Assembly: GCA_022009855.1 (NCBI GenBank)
Contig: CP091727.1
Span: 2,666,001-2,730,000 of the forward strand
DNA length: 64,000 nt
DNA from: Lentisphaeria bacterium
GTDB taxonomy: Bacteria > Verrucomicrobiota > Lentisphaeria > Victivallales > Victivallaceae
Direction of reading: 5' to 3'
Below, in pieces: positions 41,986-50,992 of this stretch. Below the pieces are notes generated by a model. It saw only the letters and a program-made list of their open reading frames with translations, ran no database searches and was not told where the DNA came from. The position numbers were made by a program, and so were the translations under genes. The first letter of the stretch is position 1. Each line of letters starts with the position of its first letter.

Positions 41986-42014
41986 TTGCAACGGGTGAAC
42001 ATGGAGGATATATT
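41986..42014 (+). promoter_or_regulatory. Promoter of uraH
   Basis: TTGCAA (41986-41991), 17 bases, TATATT (42009-42014), starting nine bases after the LysR-type palindrome. Confidence 0.6.
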
Positions 42015-42110
42015 GTGCTCTGCGGCGGTCGGAAATCCCGAGAGCGGCGCCGGTTCGTTTAAATGGGGGAGTTCTCCCCTGAGCAGCAGGAAAACGGAGG
42101 AGGAACCATC

Positions 42111-42541
42111 ATGCTGAAACCGTTCATTTTCACACTCTGCCTTGCCGTTGTCTGTTTCGGATTCTCAGCCGCGGCGGAGGTCCCCGCCTCGGCGCCGGGG
42201 AACTGTCAGCTCAGCACCCACATTCTGGACGTCAATCTGGGTCGTCCGGCGGCGGGGGTGCCCATCCTTCTTTTCGCCTGACGGATGGCGGCAAACGCTG
42301 GGAGAAGATCGGCGAAGCCGTCACTGACGCCAACGGCAGAGTCGGCACGTTTCTGCCGCGGACCCGGGCAAATGACGGAATCTACAAACTCAAGTTTGAG
42401 ACGCGCGATTATTTCCGGAAGCAGGGGCGGAATTCCATCTATCCCTTTGTTGAAGTCGTTTTCGAGCTTGAGGGGACGGGGCATTACCACATCCCCATCA
42501 CGATGTCGGCCAACGGATACGGAACCTATCGCGGCAATTGA
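42111..42541 (+). CDS. uraH: Secreted 5-hydroxyisourate hydrolase (transthyretin-like), frameshifted
   Basis: About 143 residues. A signal peptide (MLKPFIFTLCLAVVCFGFSAAA) precedes the transthyretin-like fold: LSTHILDVNLGRPAAGVPI, VTDANGRVGTF, FYPFVEVVF-type strand (IYPFVEVVF) and HYHIPITMSANGYGTYRG. The histidines and C-terminal YRG of the family are present; the last residue is Asn in place of the usual Ser (YRGN). The enzyme opens 5-hydroxyisourate in purine breakdown. One missing C near 42277 gives a false stop; corrected text reads LLFRLTDGGKRW. The ATG at 42111 follows GGAGGAGGA. It converges on an AraC gene, overlapping its end by 16 bases. Confidence 0.85.
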
Positions 42542-43452
42542 GCGCGCCATGCTCCTCCGTCGGAATGTTCCGACGGCTCCTCCGCCGCCGGGAGAGGGGA
42601 GGCGGGGAAAAGGGTGCCGGCCTGTTGTTTGCCGAGTCGGAACTCCCTGGCGCTGAACCCGGTCGCCCGGCGGATGAATCGGGAGAAGGTCTTGGAATTC
42701 CGGAAGCCGCACTTCTCGGCAATCTCCGCGATGGATTGATCGCTTCCTGCGAGCAGTCCCATTCCGAGCTGAAGCCGCCGGTCGAGAATCAGGCGGCCCG
42801 GTGAGCAGTCCAGCTGATGCTGGAAAAGCCGGTTCAAGGTCGCAGGAGACAAGTCCAGCCGTTCGCAGAGAAACGCGATTCCCAGTTCCGGGTTGGAGAG
42901 ATTTCGCCGGATCAGCATGAGGGCGCTGTCGATGAGCCTCAAATTTTCATTGGCATAACAGTCGTCTCCTCCGGCATGGGCGAGAATTTCCAGCGCGATT
43001 GCCGATTTGACCCTCGTGTGAAACGGGGAATCGTTGCTCATCAGCTGGTCCAGTTTCTGAAACAGCTTTTCCGGATAGGGCCGTCCGGCGATCTGATGCC
43101 GGGGATAGTGATAGGAGAGCAGAATCGCCTCCGCAAATGGTCCGGAAAGCGTCAGCCAGCGAAAGGTGCACTCTTCCGACAACACCCGATGCCATAAATT
43201 CTCTCCGGCGAGAGAGAAGCAGACATGGTTCCGTCCCGCGGTGATCAGTCTGGGGCCGTCGTATATCTCCAGCGTTCCGGAGAGGACCCACAGAAAGCCG
43301 GAGGATTGATTTAAAACACCCCTTTTCTGTTCGATTTTACCCCGCATGGATTGCGAAATACCCGTCCCGTTCACATAGAATGGAACCGCTATTTCCGCAT
43401 CGACAAATCCGGATTGCGAGAAATGATAGAATCCTTTTCGTTCCTTTTTCAT
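42526..43452 (-). CDS. AraC family transcriptional regulator
   Basis: 308 residues, intact. The N-terminal cupin-like sensor (SSGFLWVLSGTLEIYDGPRL, HVCFSLAGENLWH) and C-terminal HTH pair (IAFLCERLDLSPATLNRLFQ, SIAEIAEKCGFRNSKTFSRF) are present, followed by a ~35-residue tail. It is divergent from a pseudopilin gene and the GH gene behind it, with two overlapping promoters between them, and so probably regulates that unit. Its 3' end overlaps the end of uraH. Confidence 0.92.
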   Translation of the reverse strand: MKKERKGFYHFSQSGFVDAEIAVPFYVNGTGISQSMRGKIEQKRGVLNQSSGFLWVLSGTLEIYDGPRLITAGRNHVCFSLAGENLWHRVLSEECTFRWLTLSGPFAEAILLSYHYPRHQIAGRPYPEKLFQKLDQLMSNDSPFHTRVKSAIALEILAHAGGDDCYANENLRLIDSALMLIRRNLSNPELGIAFLCERLDLSPATLNRLFQHQLDCSPGRLILDRRLQLGMGLLAGSDQSIAEIAEKCGFRNSKTFSRFIRRATGFSAREFRLGKQQAGTLFPASPLPAAEEPSEHSDGGAWRAQLPR

Positions 43453-43489
43453 TTGATGAATGTTTTCCCTTTATGAGACAATACAACCC

Positions 43490-43518
43490 TTGTTTTTCCG
43501 GCAATACTATACTATAAT
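43490..43518 (+). promoter_or_regulatory. Promoter of the pseudopilin-GH unit
   Basis: TTGTTT (43490-43495), 17 bases, TATAAT (43513-43518). It overlaps the oppositely directed AraC promoter. Confidence 0.65.
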
Positions 43519-43533
43519 ATTACAAGAAAACAA
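43506..43533 (-). promoter_or_regulatory. Promoter of the AraC gene, overlapping the pseudopilin promoter
   Basis: On the minus strand TTGTTT (43528-43533), 16 bases, TATAGT (43506-43511). RNA polymerase cannot occupy both promoters at once. Confidence 0.5.
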
Positions 43534-43578
43534 CCGCTGGAAACGGGGAATTTCCGATTTTCCGAAGGGAGACGTCGC

Positions 43579-44286
43579 ATGAGAAGCTTATTTACCTTGA
43601 TAGAATTATTGATCGTTATCGCAATCATCGTAATCCTTGCCGGACTGCTGCTGCCGGCGTTGAACAACGCCCGGGGAAGGGCCGCCGCAACCGACTGTCT
43701 CTCCCGCCAGAAGCAGATCGGCCTGGGGCTGGCCGCCTACGCCAACGATACCGGAGGAATCTGCGGCAACGCTTCCAATGTATCCGGTATGAGCGACGAC
43801 AACCTCTGGAACTGGTCGCTGTACAAGAACCGGATCATTGCGGATCCCGACCTGTTTCTCTGCCGGTCGTTCACTCCGGAAAAATTCGACCGGAACGACA
43901 TGGCGACCGCCTGGTATCGCACCTACGGAATCAACTTCGCCGGGACGGAATCCATCAACGGCGGGCGCCCGGTCTCGTTCAAACTCAAAAAAGTCACCCA
44001 GGACTCCCGCACGCTGCCGTTTCAGCCGTCACGAATTCTGCTTCTCACCGACTCGTACGGGAAGCCGTCCAGCGGAGAAGGCCAATATTTCAATGTCGGC
44101 ATGTACTATCCGGCAATCGGACACTCACGCATCCACTTCCGCCATCAGGATCGGGCGGCGACGGTCTTCTATGACGGACACGGCTCCATGACCACCCTGC
44201 CGGAATATCAGTCCGCCGAAATCATTCTTCCCCTCGATCTCTGGGCAAGAAAAGATACCACCTATTACTTCAAACTCGGCCTGTAG
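43579..44286 (+). CDS. DUF1559-type pseudopilin (H-X9-DG)
   Basis: 235 residues, intact. It begins MRSLFTLIELLIVIAIIVI, a class III signal with a very short leader and glutamate +5. Globular part with YANDTGG and FLCRSFTPEKF; near the C-terminus HQDRAATVFYDGHGSM gives H-X9-DG. GAAGGGAG precedes the ATG. It lies 48 bases before a large secreted GH gene and divergent from an AraC gene. It is one of two intact copies of this family in the window and a good reference for repairing the others. Confidence 0.92.
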   Translation: MRSLFTLIELLIVIAIIVILAGLLLPALNNARGRAAATDCLSRQKQIGLGLAAYANDTGGICGNASNVSGMSDDNLWNWSLYKNRIIADPDLFLCRSFTPEKFDRNDMATAWYRTYGINFAGTESINGGRPVSFKLKKVTQDSRTLPFQPSRILLLTDSYGKPSSGEGQYFNVGMYYPAIGHSRIHFRHQDRAATVFYDGHGSMTTLPEYQSAEIILPLDLWARKDTTYYFKLGL

Positions 44287-44334
44287 AATCCATTTCACCC
44301 CATCTTCAGCAAACAGCGGAAGGAATTTTCTCTC

Positions 44335-47300
44335 ATGATCAAGATCTCCATTCTCAAGACGGCCGTTCTCTTTCACCTGCTGGCCGCGCTCTCCCTGGCC
44401 GGGCTGGATGTTTCGCCGGAAGGCGCATGGACTCTGGAAGGCATATCCGGCTCCTGGCGAATCGCCATGCCGGACTGGAGCCGCTTTTTGAATGCCGGAA
44501 CCGCCGATTTCAAAACCGTCGCCCCCGGAGTCGGCATCCTCACGGAACAGGGAAAATCAATGGAGTTCCGCTCGTTCTGCCGCCAGGAAGGGGAGAGAGC
44601 CGTTTCCACAGCACGCTACGTTCCGAATCATTTCCGGAATTCGGCCGGCTGGACTACGAGATCCGCATCCCATTCGAAAAGTTCCGCTCCCTCTCGATTG
44701 ACGGGAAACCGCAGGAGATCCCCGGCGAGTGGAGCAAAACGGTACTGAAGTATCTCCCGAAGCAGCAGCACCGGATCGCGATCGGGATGGATTCCGGCAC
44801 CTTTCATCTCCGGGGCACCTTCTCGTTGATGATTCAGGACAACCGGAAGTGGAGCGACGTTCTCGTCCTTCTCCTGAACGGTGAAAAGCGGAAGGAATCC
44901 GGTTGCTACGCCGTGGAACTGCGGATGAAATTCCAGCCGGTCGAAAGCAGAACGATCCCGCTGGAAAAGGTCGTGAACATGGGTTTCCGCGACGACCGGG
45001 CGGGGGACGGCAATGGCGGCTGGACCGATCAGGGGCCGGAAAACGATCTGGCCGCCATGAAGCCGGGCCGACTCACCTTTTCCGGTGTCGATTTCGACGT
45101 GATCGATCCGGCGGCCAACGGAGGCAGAAGCTGTCTGGTCCTCTCCCAGTCACAAAAGAAATTTTTCCCTTCGGCCGTGGTCCGGATTCCGGAGAAAAAC
45201 GACTTTCCCTATCTCTATCTGCTTCATGCGACGGCGTGGACGCCGCCCGCGGGGAAGGTGTTCGGCACGCTCCATGTCCGATATCGGGATGGACGGCACG
45301 GCCGGTTTGCGCTGCGTTCGGGAGTTGACGGCGGGAACTGGTGGATCGACGCGCCGTTCCCCAACGCGGGAATCGCCTGGAAGGGCAGCAACTTCAAGGC
45401 GCGCACGGGGTTGTACGCTTCGGCGTTCCGGCTGGAGGGCGACGCGGCCGAGCTGGAATTCCGCCCCGAAGGCGACGCGGTCTGGCTGATTTGCGCCGCA
45501 TCGCTCTCCAGTGCGGAACCGAAATTTGAAACCGATGACCGGCCGGAGGTGATCCGTGCGGGCAAGGAGTGGCTCCCGGTGACCTTTTCGCGCCGCACAG
45601 AACCGGGCTCGCCGCTGGATTTCTCCGGCTCGCTGGATGCTCCGGCCGGGAAGTACGGCCGGGTCGTCGCCGATGCGGCGGGGCACTTCGTCTTCCAGAA
45701 CGCTCCGGAGAAGCGGATCCGCTTTCTCGGCGTCAACCTCTGCCAGAGCGCCAACTATCTCTCCCGACAGGAGGCGGAGGCGTTTGCCGCTGAAATCGCC
45801 CGGGCCGGATACAATTCGGTTCGTTTTCACCACTTCGAAAACCTCCTGACGGCCCGGACCGGCGGAGCTCCCGACGCCTTCGATTCCGGGAAACTCGATT
45901 TGCTCCACTACCTGATGGCCTGCCTGAAAAAACGGGGAATCTACTATACGCTGGATCTTTACGCCAGCCGGGAACTCTCCCCGGTACCTCGGCCGCAACG
46001 GCGAAACTTCTCTTTCACATCGACTCCGCCGCGCAGGAAAACTGGGAACGCTTCGCCCGGGCTCTTCTGACCACGAAAAATCCCCATACCGGCCTCTCTC
46101 CGGCGGAGGATCCCGCGCTCTACCTCGTGAATCTGGTGAACGAGGACAATCTTTCGTTTCAACTGCCGCGGAACCGGGATCCGGAAATCACCGCGGAATT
46201 CCGGAAACGCTGGCGGGACTACCTCCGTTGCTCCGGCGCGACGCAGGCCGGAATGGAGAAGAGGGAAGCGGCCTCCGGTACGCCTTTCTGAACGCTCTGG
46301 AGCGGAAACGCATCCGGCGGCAGCGCGATTTCCTGCGGAAGGAACTGCGGTGCGATGTGCTGGTCACCGACCTCAATTTCATCTCCGAGTATGCTCTGAG
46401 CGGGGTCCGCGCGGAACTCCCGGTCGTGGATATGCACGCCTACTGGGATCATATGCGCCTCATGACGCCCGGCCGCTGGGCGCCGCCGCAGCGGTACAGT
46501 CAGCTTTCCGCGCTCGGTCTGGCGGCGGCGCACGTTCGGATTCCGATGCCGTCGCGCGTCTTCGGCCGCCCCTATGTGCTGACCGAGGTCAACTACTGCT
46601 ATCCGAACCGTTACCGCGCCGAATACGCACCGATGTTCGGCGGGTACGCGGCGCTTCAGGACTGGGATGGCATCTACCGATTCGCCTGGTCGCACTCCCG
46701 GGAGACGCTGAACAACGGCATGATCGGCGGATTCGACATCGCCAAAGATCCTGCCGCGCAGCTGGCGGACCGCCTGATTCACGTGCTCTTCCTCCGGGGC
46801 GATCTCCAGCCCGCGTCCGGGAAGTTCGCCGTCAGGTTCGAGGAGCGGAAACTGGCGGACCTCTCTCCGGAAGCCTATTCGGCCGCGCAGGCCGCCGTCG
46901 GCGAATTCTCGTTTCTCGGCCTCCGTTCGCAAATCGGCGTTCTGCCGGAAACCTTCCCCGGGAGGGATAATATGCGGGAATTCGATCTCCTGTCAGCGTG
47001 GCGGAAATCGCTGCGCACGGAGGAGCGGGAGTTCCTCCGTGCCGTTCAGGAGCGAAATCCGGTATGCAGCGATACGGGAGAACTGCTCTTGAATCCGCAG
47101 AAGCGGAGCCTCCGGGTGGTCGCACCCCGCACGGAGGCACTCTGCGGAACCGGTTCCCTGCAAGGGAAAATCCTCGGCATCGACGGCGCAGACGCTTCGC
47201 AGACGGTCGCCCTGATTTCGCTTGACGGGCGGCCGCTCCGGGAGAGCCGGAATCTTCTGCTGCTCCATCTGGTGGAGACGGCCAATTCGAACCAGACCTT

Positions 47301-47556
47301 CCGCAACTCCCGCAGAACCATTCTGGAGTCCTACGGGCAGGCGCCGCTGCTGCTGCGCCGGTGCCGCGTCGGCGTCACGCTGCGGCTCCCCGGGGTGCGC
47401 CGGGTGGAAACCCTTGACTTCTCCGGGCGGCGCACCGGTCCGGTCGCCTTCTCCCGGAAAGACGGCGAACTGCACTTTCAGGCGGACACCGCGCTCCGTC
47501 CCCACGGCGTGATGGCCTATCAGCTCTCCGCCGGTCCGGAGGAGAAAAATTTCTGA
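44335..47556 (+). CDS. Secreted clan GH-A glycoside hydrolase with N-terminal beta domains, frameshifted
   Basis: About 1,074 residues. A signal peptide (MIKISILKTAVLFHLLAALSLAG) is followed by ~430 residues of beta-sandwich type, then a TIM barrel starting FLGVNLCQSANYLSRQEAEAF and YNSVRFHHFENLL, acid/base glutamate in LVNEDN, nucleophile candidate in YVLTEVNYCYP, and a C-terminal beta domain. It looks GH5-like; I cannot name family or substrate. The ATG at 44335 follows GGAAGGAA. Frame changes: one T short near 44632, one C short near 45982, and one near 46256-46262. It is transcribed behind the pseudopilin at 43579. Confidence 0.8.
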
Positions 47557-47573
47557 TCCCGGCGGAACTTTGT

Positions 47574-47601
47574 TTGCAAAAAGGCGGAATTCCGCTATAG
47601 T
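47574..47601 (+). promoter_or_regulatory. Promoter of the M48 lipoprotein gene, spacer holding a palindrome
   Basis: TTGCAA (47574-47579), 16 bases, TATAGT (47596-47601). The spacer contains the perfect palindrome GCGGAATTCCGC (47584-47595), directly against the -10. Confidence 0.6.
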
Positions 47602-47644
47602 ATCGGTCGAAGAAACGGAATGATTCCGGAAAGGTCGGCCTGAT

Positions 47645-48484
47645 ATGTTTTCCCTGTTGAATGCACAACGTTCCCGCCGGAGAGGAGTTTCTCTGCCGGT
47701 CCTGCTTTTTCTGCTCTGCACTCTGTCGCTGGCCGGCTGCCGCTCCGTGCCGGTCACCGACCGCACCCAGCTGCTGCTGACCTCATCCGATTATGAGAAC
47801 CGTCTGGGGGCGGAGGCGTACGCCGAATACAAGGCGCAGTATCCGCGCTCGACCAACGCCGGCTACAATCAGGCGCTGGAACGGTGCGGCAGGGCGATCG
47901 TCGCGGTGGCGGGGCAGAACGATTTCGACTGGGAGTTCATCGTGTTGAACAGCAGCACGCAGAACGCCTTCTGCCTGCCCGGCGGCAAGGTCGCCGTCTA
48001 CTCCGGCATCATGGACCTCATGAACAATGAAGCGGAACTGGCTTTCGTCGTCGCCCATGAGATCGGTCACTCCATCGCCCGCCACAGCGGGGAGCGGATG
48101 TCATGGGGCTATCTGCAATCTCTGGGCGGATTGCTGGTCGCCATCGGGTTCCAGAACGATACGATCAACGGCGTGTACGGCACCGGTACCGAACTCGGCG
48201 TGATGCTGCCCTTCAGCCGCAGCAACGAAACCGAAGCGGATCTCATCGGCCTGCTGCTGATGGCGAAAGCCGGTTACAATCCCCGCGCCTCCGTACAGTT
48301 CTGGACGCGCTTCAGCGGCAGTTCCCAAGCCGGCGTCCTCGGCAATCTGATGAGCACCCACCCCTGCGACAGCGACCGCATTGCGGAGATGAACCGCAAC
48401 ATGTCCCGAGCCGATGAGGAGTACCGGAAGTGCGCCAAGCCCAAAGGATACGGCACGGTGTTCCAGCACAACCGGAGCCGCTGA
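47645..48484 (+). CDS. M48 family zinc metallopeptidase, lipoprotein
   Basis: 279 residues, intact. A lipoprotein signal with lipobox LAGC (29-32) anchors it in a membrane. The zinc site HEIGH is at 138-142, with the third ligand Glu195 in ETEAD. The layout matches LoiP/YggG-type periplasmic proteases that clear misfolded envelope proteins. It starts at 47645, eight bases after the TGA-containing leader region, with AAAGG upstream. Monocistronic, with its own promoter; no clear terminator was seen in the ~100 bases after it. Confidence 0.92.
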   Translation: MFSLLNAQRSRRRGVSLPVLLFLLCTLSLAGCRSVPVTDRTQLLLTSSDYENRLGAEAYAEYKAQYPRSTNAGYNQALERCGRAIVAVAGQNDFDWEFIVLNSSTQNAFCLPGGKVAVYSGIMDLMNNEAELAFVVAHEIGHSIARHSGERMSWGYLQSLGGLLVAIGFQNDTINGVYGTGTELGVMLPFSRSNETEADLIGLLLMAKAGYNPRASVQFWTRFSGSSQAGVLGNLMSTHPCDSDRIAEMNRNMSRADEEYRKCAKPKGYGTVFQHNRSR

Positions 48485-48536
48485 ATCCCTCCTGACCCCG
48501 GAGCTCTCCCCCGGTTCTCTTTTTGAGGGGATGTTT

Positions 48537-48558
48537 ACTTTAAAATTACTTTAAAATT
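48537..48558 (+). repeat. Tandem 11-bp repeat upstream of the LacI-type regulator promoter
   Basis: ACTTTAAAATT occurs twice without a gap (48537-48547, 48548-48558) in an AT-rich block that ends just before the -35. It may act as an UP element or a binding site. Confidence 0.5.
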
Positions 48559-48584
48559 ATTTTGTAAAATAAAATGTAAAGATG

Positions 48585-48613
48585 TTGACATGCACCTCCG
48601 GCTGTGGTATAAT
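48585..48613 (+). promoter_or_regulatory. Full-consensus promoter of the LacI-type regulator
   Basis: TTGACA (48585-48590), 17 bases, TATAAT (48608-48613). Confidence 0.8.
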
Positions 48614-48652
48614 TAATGCGGAACCATGAGTGGGAGACGAGGATGAATCCTG

Positions 48653-49679
48653 GTGGAAAAAATACGCAATCTGAATGATCTGGCAAAACATTTCAATTGC
48701 ACGGCGATGACTGTTTCCATGGCGTTGCGCGACTCTTCGCAACTGCCGGTGTCGTTGCGGGAGAAGATCAAACAATTTGCCCGGGAGAACAATTTTTTCG
48801 CCGCGGAGCTACAACCGGCGGAAGAACGCCCTCCCGACGGAAAGCGGGAAACGCTCTTCGCATCCCGGACCGTTGCTGATTCTGCACAACGACCGGTACC
48901 AGGAGCCGAATCCGGCCCGTGATCTCACGATGCCGGATGCGTTTCAGCAGCTGAACCGCCGCGGCGTGGAATACTCCTACGTCGATGTGGATGAGTTCAA
49001 TCGCAATCCGGGGATGGTGCGCGATTTCGCCGGGGTTCTCTACTACAACGATCAGCCGGTAGAACTGCCTGACGACATTCCGGTGATGCAGATCTTCGGC
49101 TGGACTCCGCTGCGTTCCCGGCAGGACCGGGTGACGGTAAACGATTTCGAAATCGCCCGAATGGCGGCGAAATTCTTTCTGGATGCCGAAGTGAAACGCC
49201 TCGCCATCGTCTGGCGGGACGACATGCTCGATTACTGTAAGGAGCATCCGCGTATCATCTGTCTGGAAGAGCAGCTCAACCGGGCGGGAATTCCGACCAC
49301 TTCCCTCTGTTTTTCCCGAAAGGAGAGCCACTTTGTCCAGCGTCTGCAGCACTATCTGAACGAAGGGGGCGGACAGGCGGGTTTTTTTGCCTTCACCGGA
49401 GTCTGCGGATTGATGCTCGCCTGTGCGCTGGAGGGGCTGCAGCAGTGGAAGTTCTATGCTCCGAAACATGTCCTGATCTGCGACAACAACGCGCTGCTCA
49501 AGGATTTCTCGCCGCAGCCGGCGACCATTGATCTGAACTTTCCCATGCTGACGAAACGTGCAGTGGACGGACTCCTCTGGAGACTGGAAAATCCGGACGC
49601 CCCGAACGTTGTCGTCTACCAATCTCCCCGACTGGAATTCCCGGAACCGTTCTCAGATAAAATGGAGGAACTCTCATGA
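48653..49679 (+). CDS. LacI-type transcriptional regulator, frameshifted
   Basis: About 341 residues. The N-terminal LacI headpiece (LNDLAKHFNCTAMTVSMALRD, LREKIKQFARENNFF) starts from a GTG at 48653 with GAGG upstream. The sensor half includes LLILHNDRYQEP, FAGVLYYNDQPVELPDDIP, FFAFTGVCGLMLACALEGL and TIDLNFPMLTKRAVDGLLW. The frame changes once between about 48800 and 48870 by one extra base. Its stop overlaps the start of the next pseudopilin in ATGA (49676-49679), so regulator and pseudopilin are translationally coupled and probably serve the GH gene behind them. Confidence 0.85.
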
Positions 49680-50443
49680 TGCACGATTGTAAACCACTCT
49701 TCTCCTGTACGACGACACGCTTCGGCGGATGCGGGAGGATTCATTTATTCACTTTGATAGAACTTCTGATTGTGATCGCGATCATCGCCATTCTGGCCTC
49801 GATGCTGCTCCCCGCATTGAATCAGGCGCGGGAAAGAGCCCGGAGTTCCCAATGTTTGAACAATCTGCGGCAAACATCGACCTTCATGCAGCTCTATGCG
49901 CTGGACAACAACCATCTTGCGATCGCGGCCCGCGGCACCGGCACCCCGTGGATCACCATGCTGTATGAAGGCAAATATGTCAAATCCAGAACCGAAAAGC
50001 TCTGTTACTGCCCCTCTCTCCCTTACGATACGAGCGGTTCGACCCTGCATCTGCAGACTTTTGGCACCCTCTGGATGCGCTGGGATGACGAGGAGAGACA
50101 TTGGGAAAAATACGGACACGGCAAATTTCGCACCTTCGATCAGAGCAACTTCAATCAGCCGAACAACGCCATGTGTTACGTCACCACCCGGGTCCGCAAC
50201 CCCTCCACCATGCCGCATTTTGCCGACACCAAGGTGATTTCCGGAGCGAAACCCTTTCACGGGACCGCCAATCTTCAGATGTACGCGACTTCGACGGAAT
50301 TTCTTTCTCTCCACCATAAGAATGCCGGCAATGTCGCATTTTTTGACGGACACGCCTCCCGGAATCACCTGAACCGTCTGCGGGAACTGGGGGTTCGCTT
50401 TGTCGCCACGGAAGATGAGGTCGCACTGCAAATTTTATTCTGA
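49676..50443 (+). CDS. DUF1559-type pseudopilin (H-X9-DG)
   Basis: 255 residues, intact. A long leader (MMHDCKPLFSCTTTRFGGCG) precedes the class III signal LFTLIELLIVIAIIAI. The globular part has CLNNLRQTSTFMQLYALDN; near the end HKNAGNVAFFDGHASR gives H-X9-DG. Its start overlaps the LacI-type regulator stop by four bases, and it ends 20 bases before the IS-interrupted GH gene. Confidence 0.92.
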   Translation: MMHDCKPLFSCTTTRFGGCGRIHLFTLIELLIVIAIIAILASMLLPALNQARERARSSQCLNNLRQTSTFMQLYALDNNHLAIAARGTGTPWITMLYEGKYVKSRTEKLCYCPSLPYDTSGSTLHLQTFGTLWMRWDDEERHWEKYGHGKFRTFDQSNFNQPNNAMCYVTTRVRNPSTMPHFADTKVISGAKPFHGTANLQMYATSTEFLSLHHKNAGNVAFFDGHASRNHLNRLRELGVRFVATEDEVALQILF

Positions 50444-50989
50444 TATTCCGCCGGAGAAAACGTATGATGAAGAAGCTGCTGCTGCCCTGCATATTGATGT
50501 ATCTCTCCGTCGCCGTCTCCGTTCCGGGGGCCTCCACCGCACACGGCGGCGTGCTCTTCGACGCGGCCGAACAGCAACCGGCCAGACTCTGGAAACCGGA
50601 GCAGAAGGCGACTTATGAGAACGGTTCCCTCCGGCTGGAGTGGGACACCGACCGGAACAACATTTGCGACATGACTTTTCCGAAGCGCAGAGACCGGCCG
50701 ATTGGCGCATTTGACGAAGCGAACTGCCTTGTTGAGCTGGAACTGCCTCCGAATTCGCCGGTAAACAATTTCAATGTGCGGTTTATCGATTCCCGCGATG
50801 AAGTTTTTCAATGGCGGGTGCCGCTCGTGGCGGGAAAAGGCGGAAAGCGCGTGGTGAAACTGAAGATATCGCCGAAAAATTTCTTCGTCTCCTTCCGGGG
50901 AAACGCGGATGGCAGAATCGATTTCCCGATTTACTTTTACTCCTGTGCCACCAGCGCCCCCAGGGGCGGGGGGAAAGTATCGCTGACAC

Positions 50990-50992
50990 TGA
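50990..50992. repeat. Target-site duplication TGA, left copy
   Basis: TGA at 50990-50992 is repeated at 51951-51953, directly outside the inverted repeats. A 3-base TNA duplication fits several groups of the IS5 family. Confidence 0.8.

Noticed and set aside
48490..48530. Intrinsic terminator after the M48 gene
   Set aside because: The CCGG-containing arms do not form a continuous stem of useful length before the T run.
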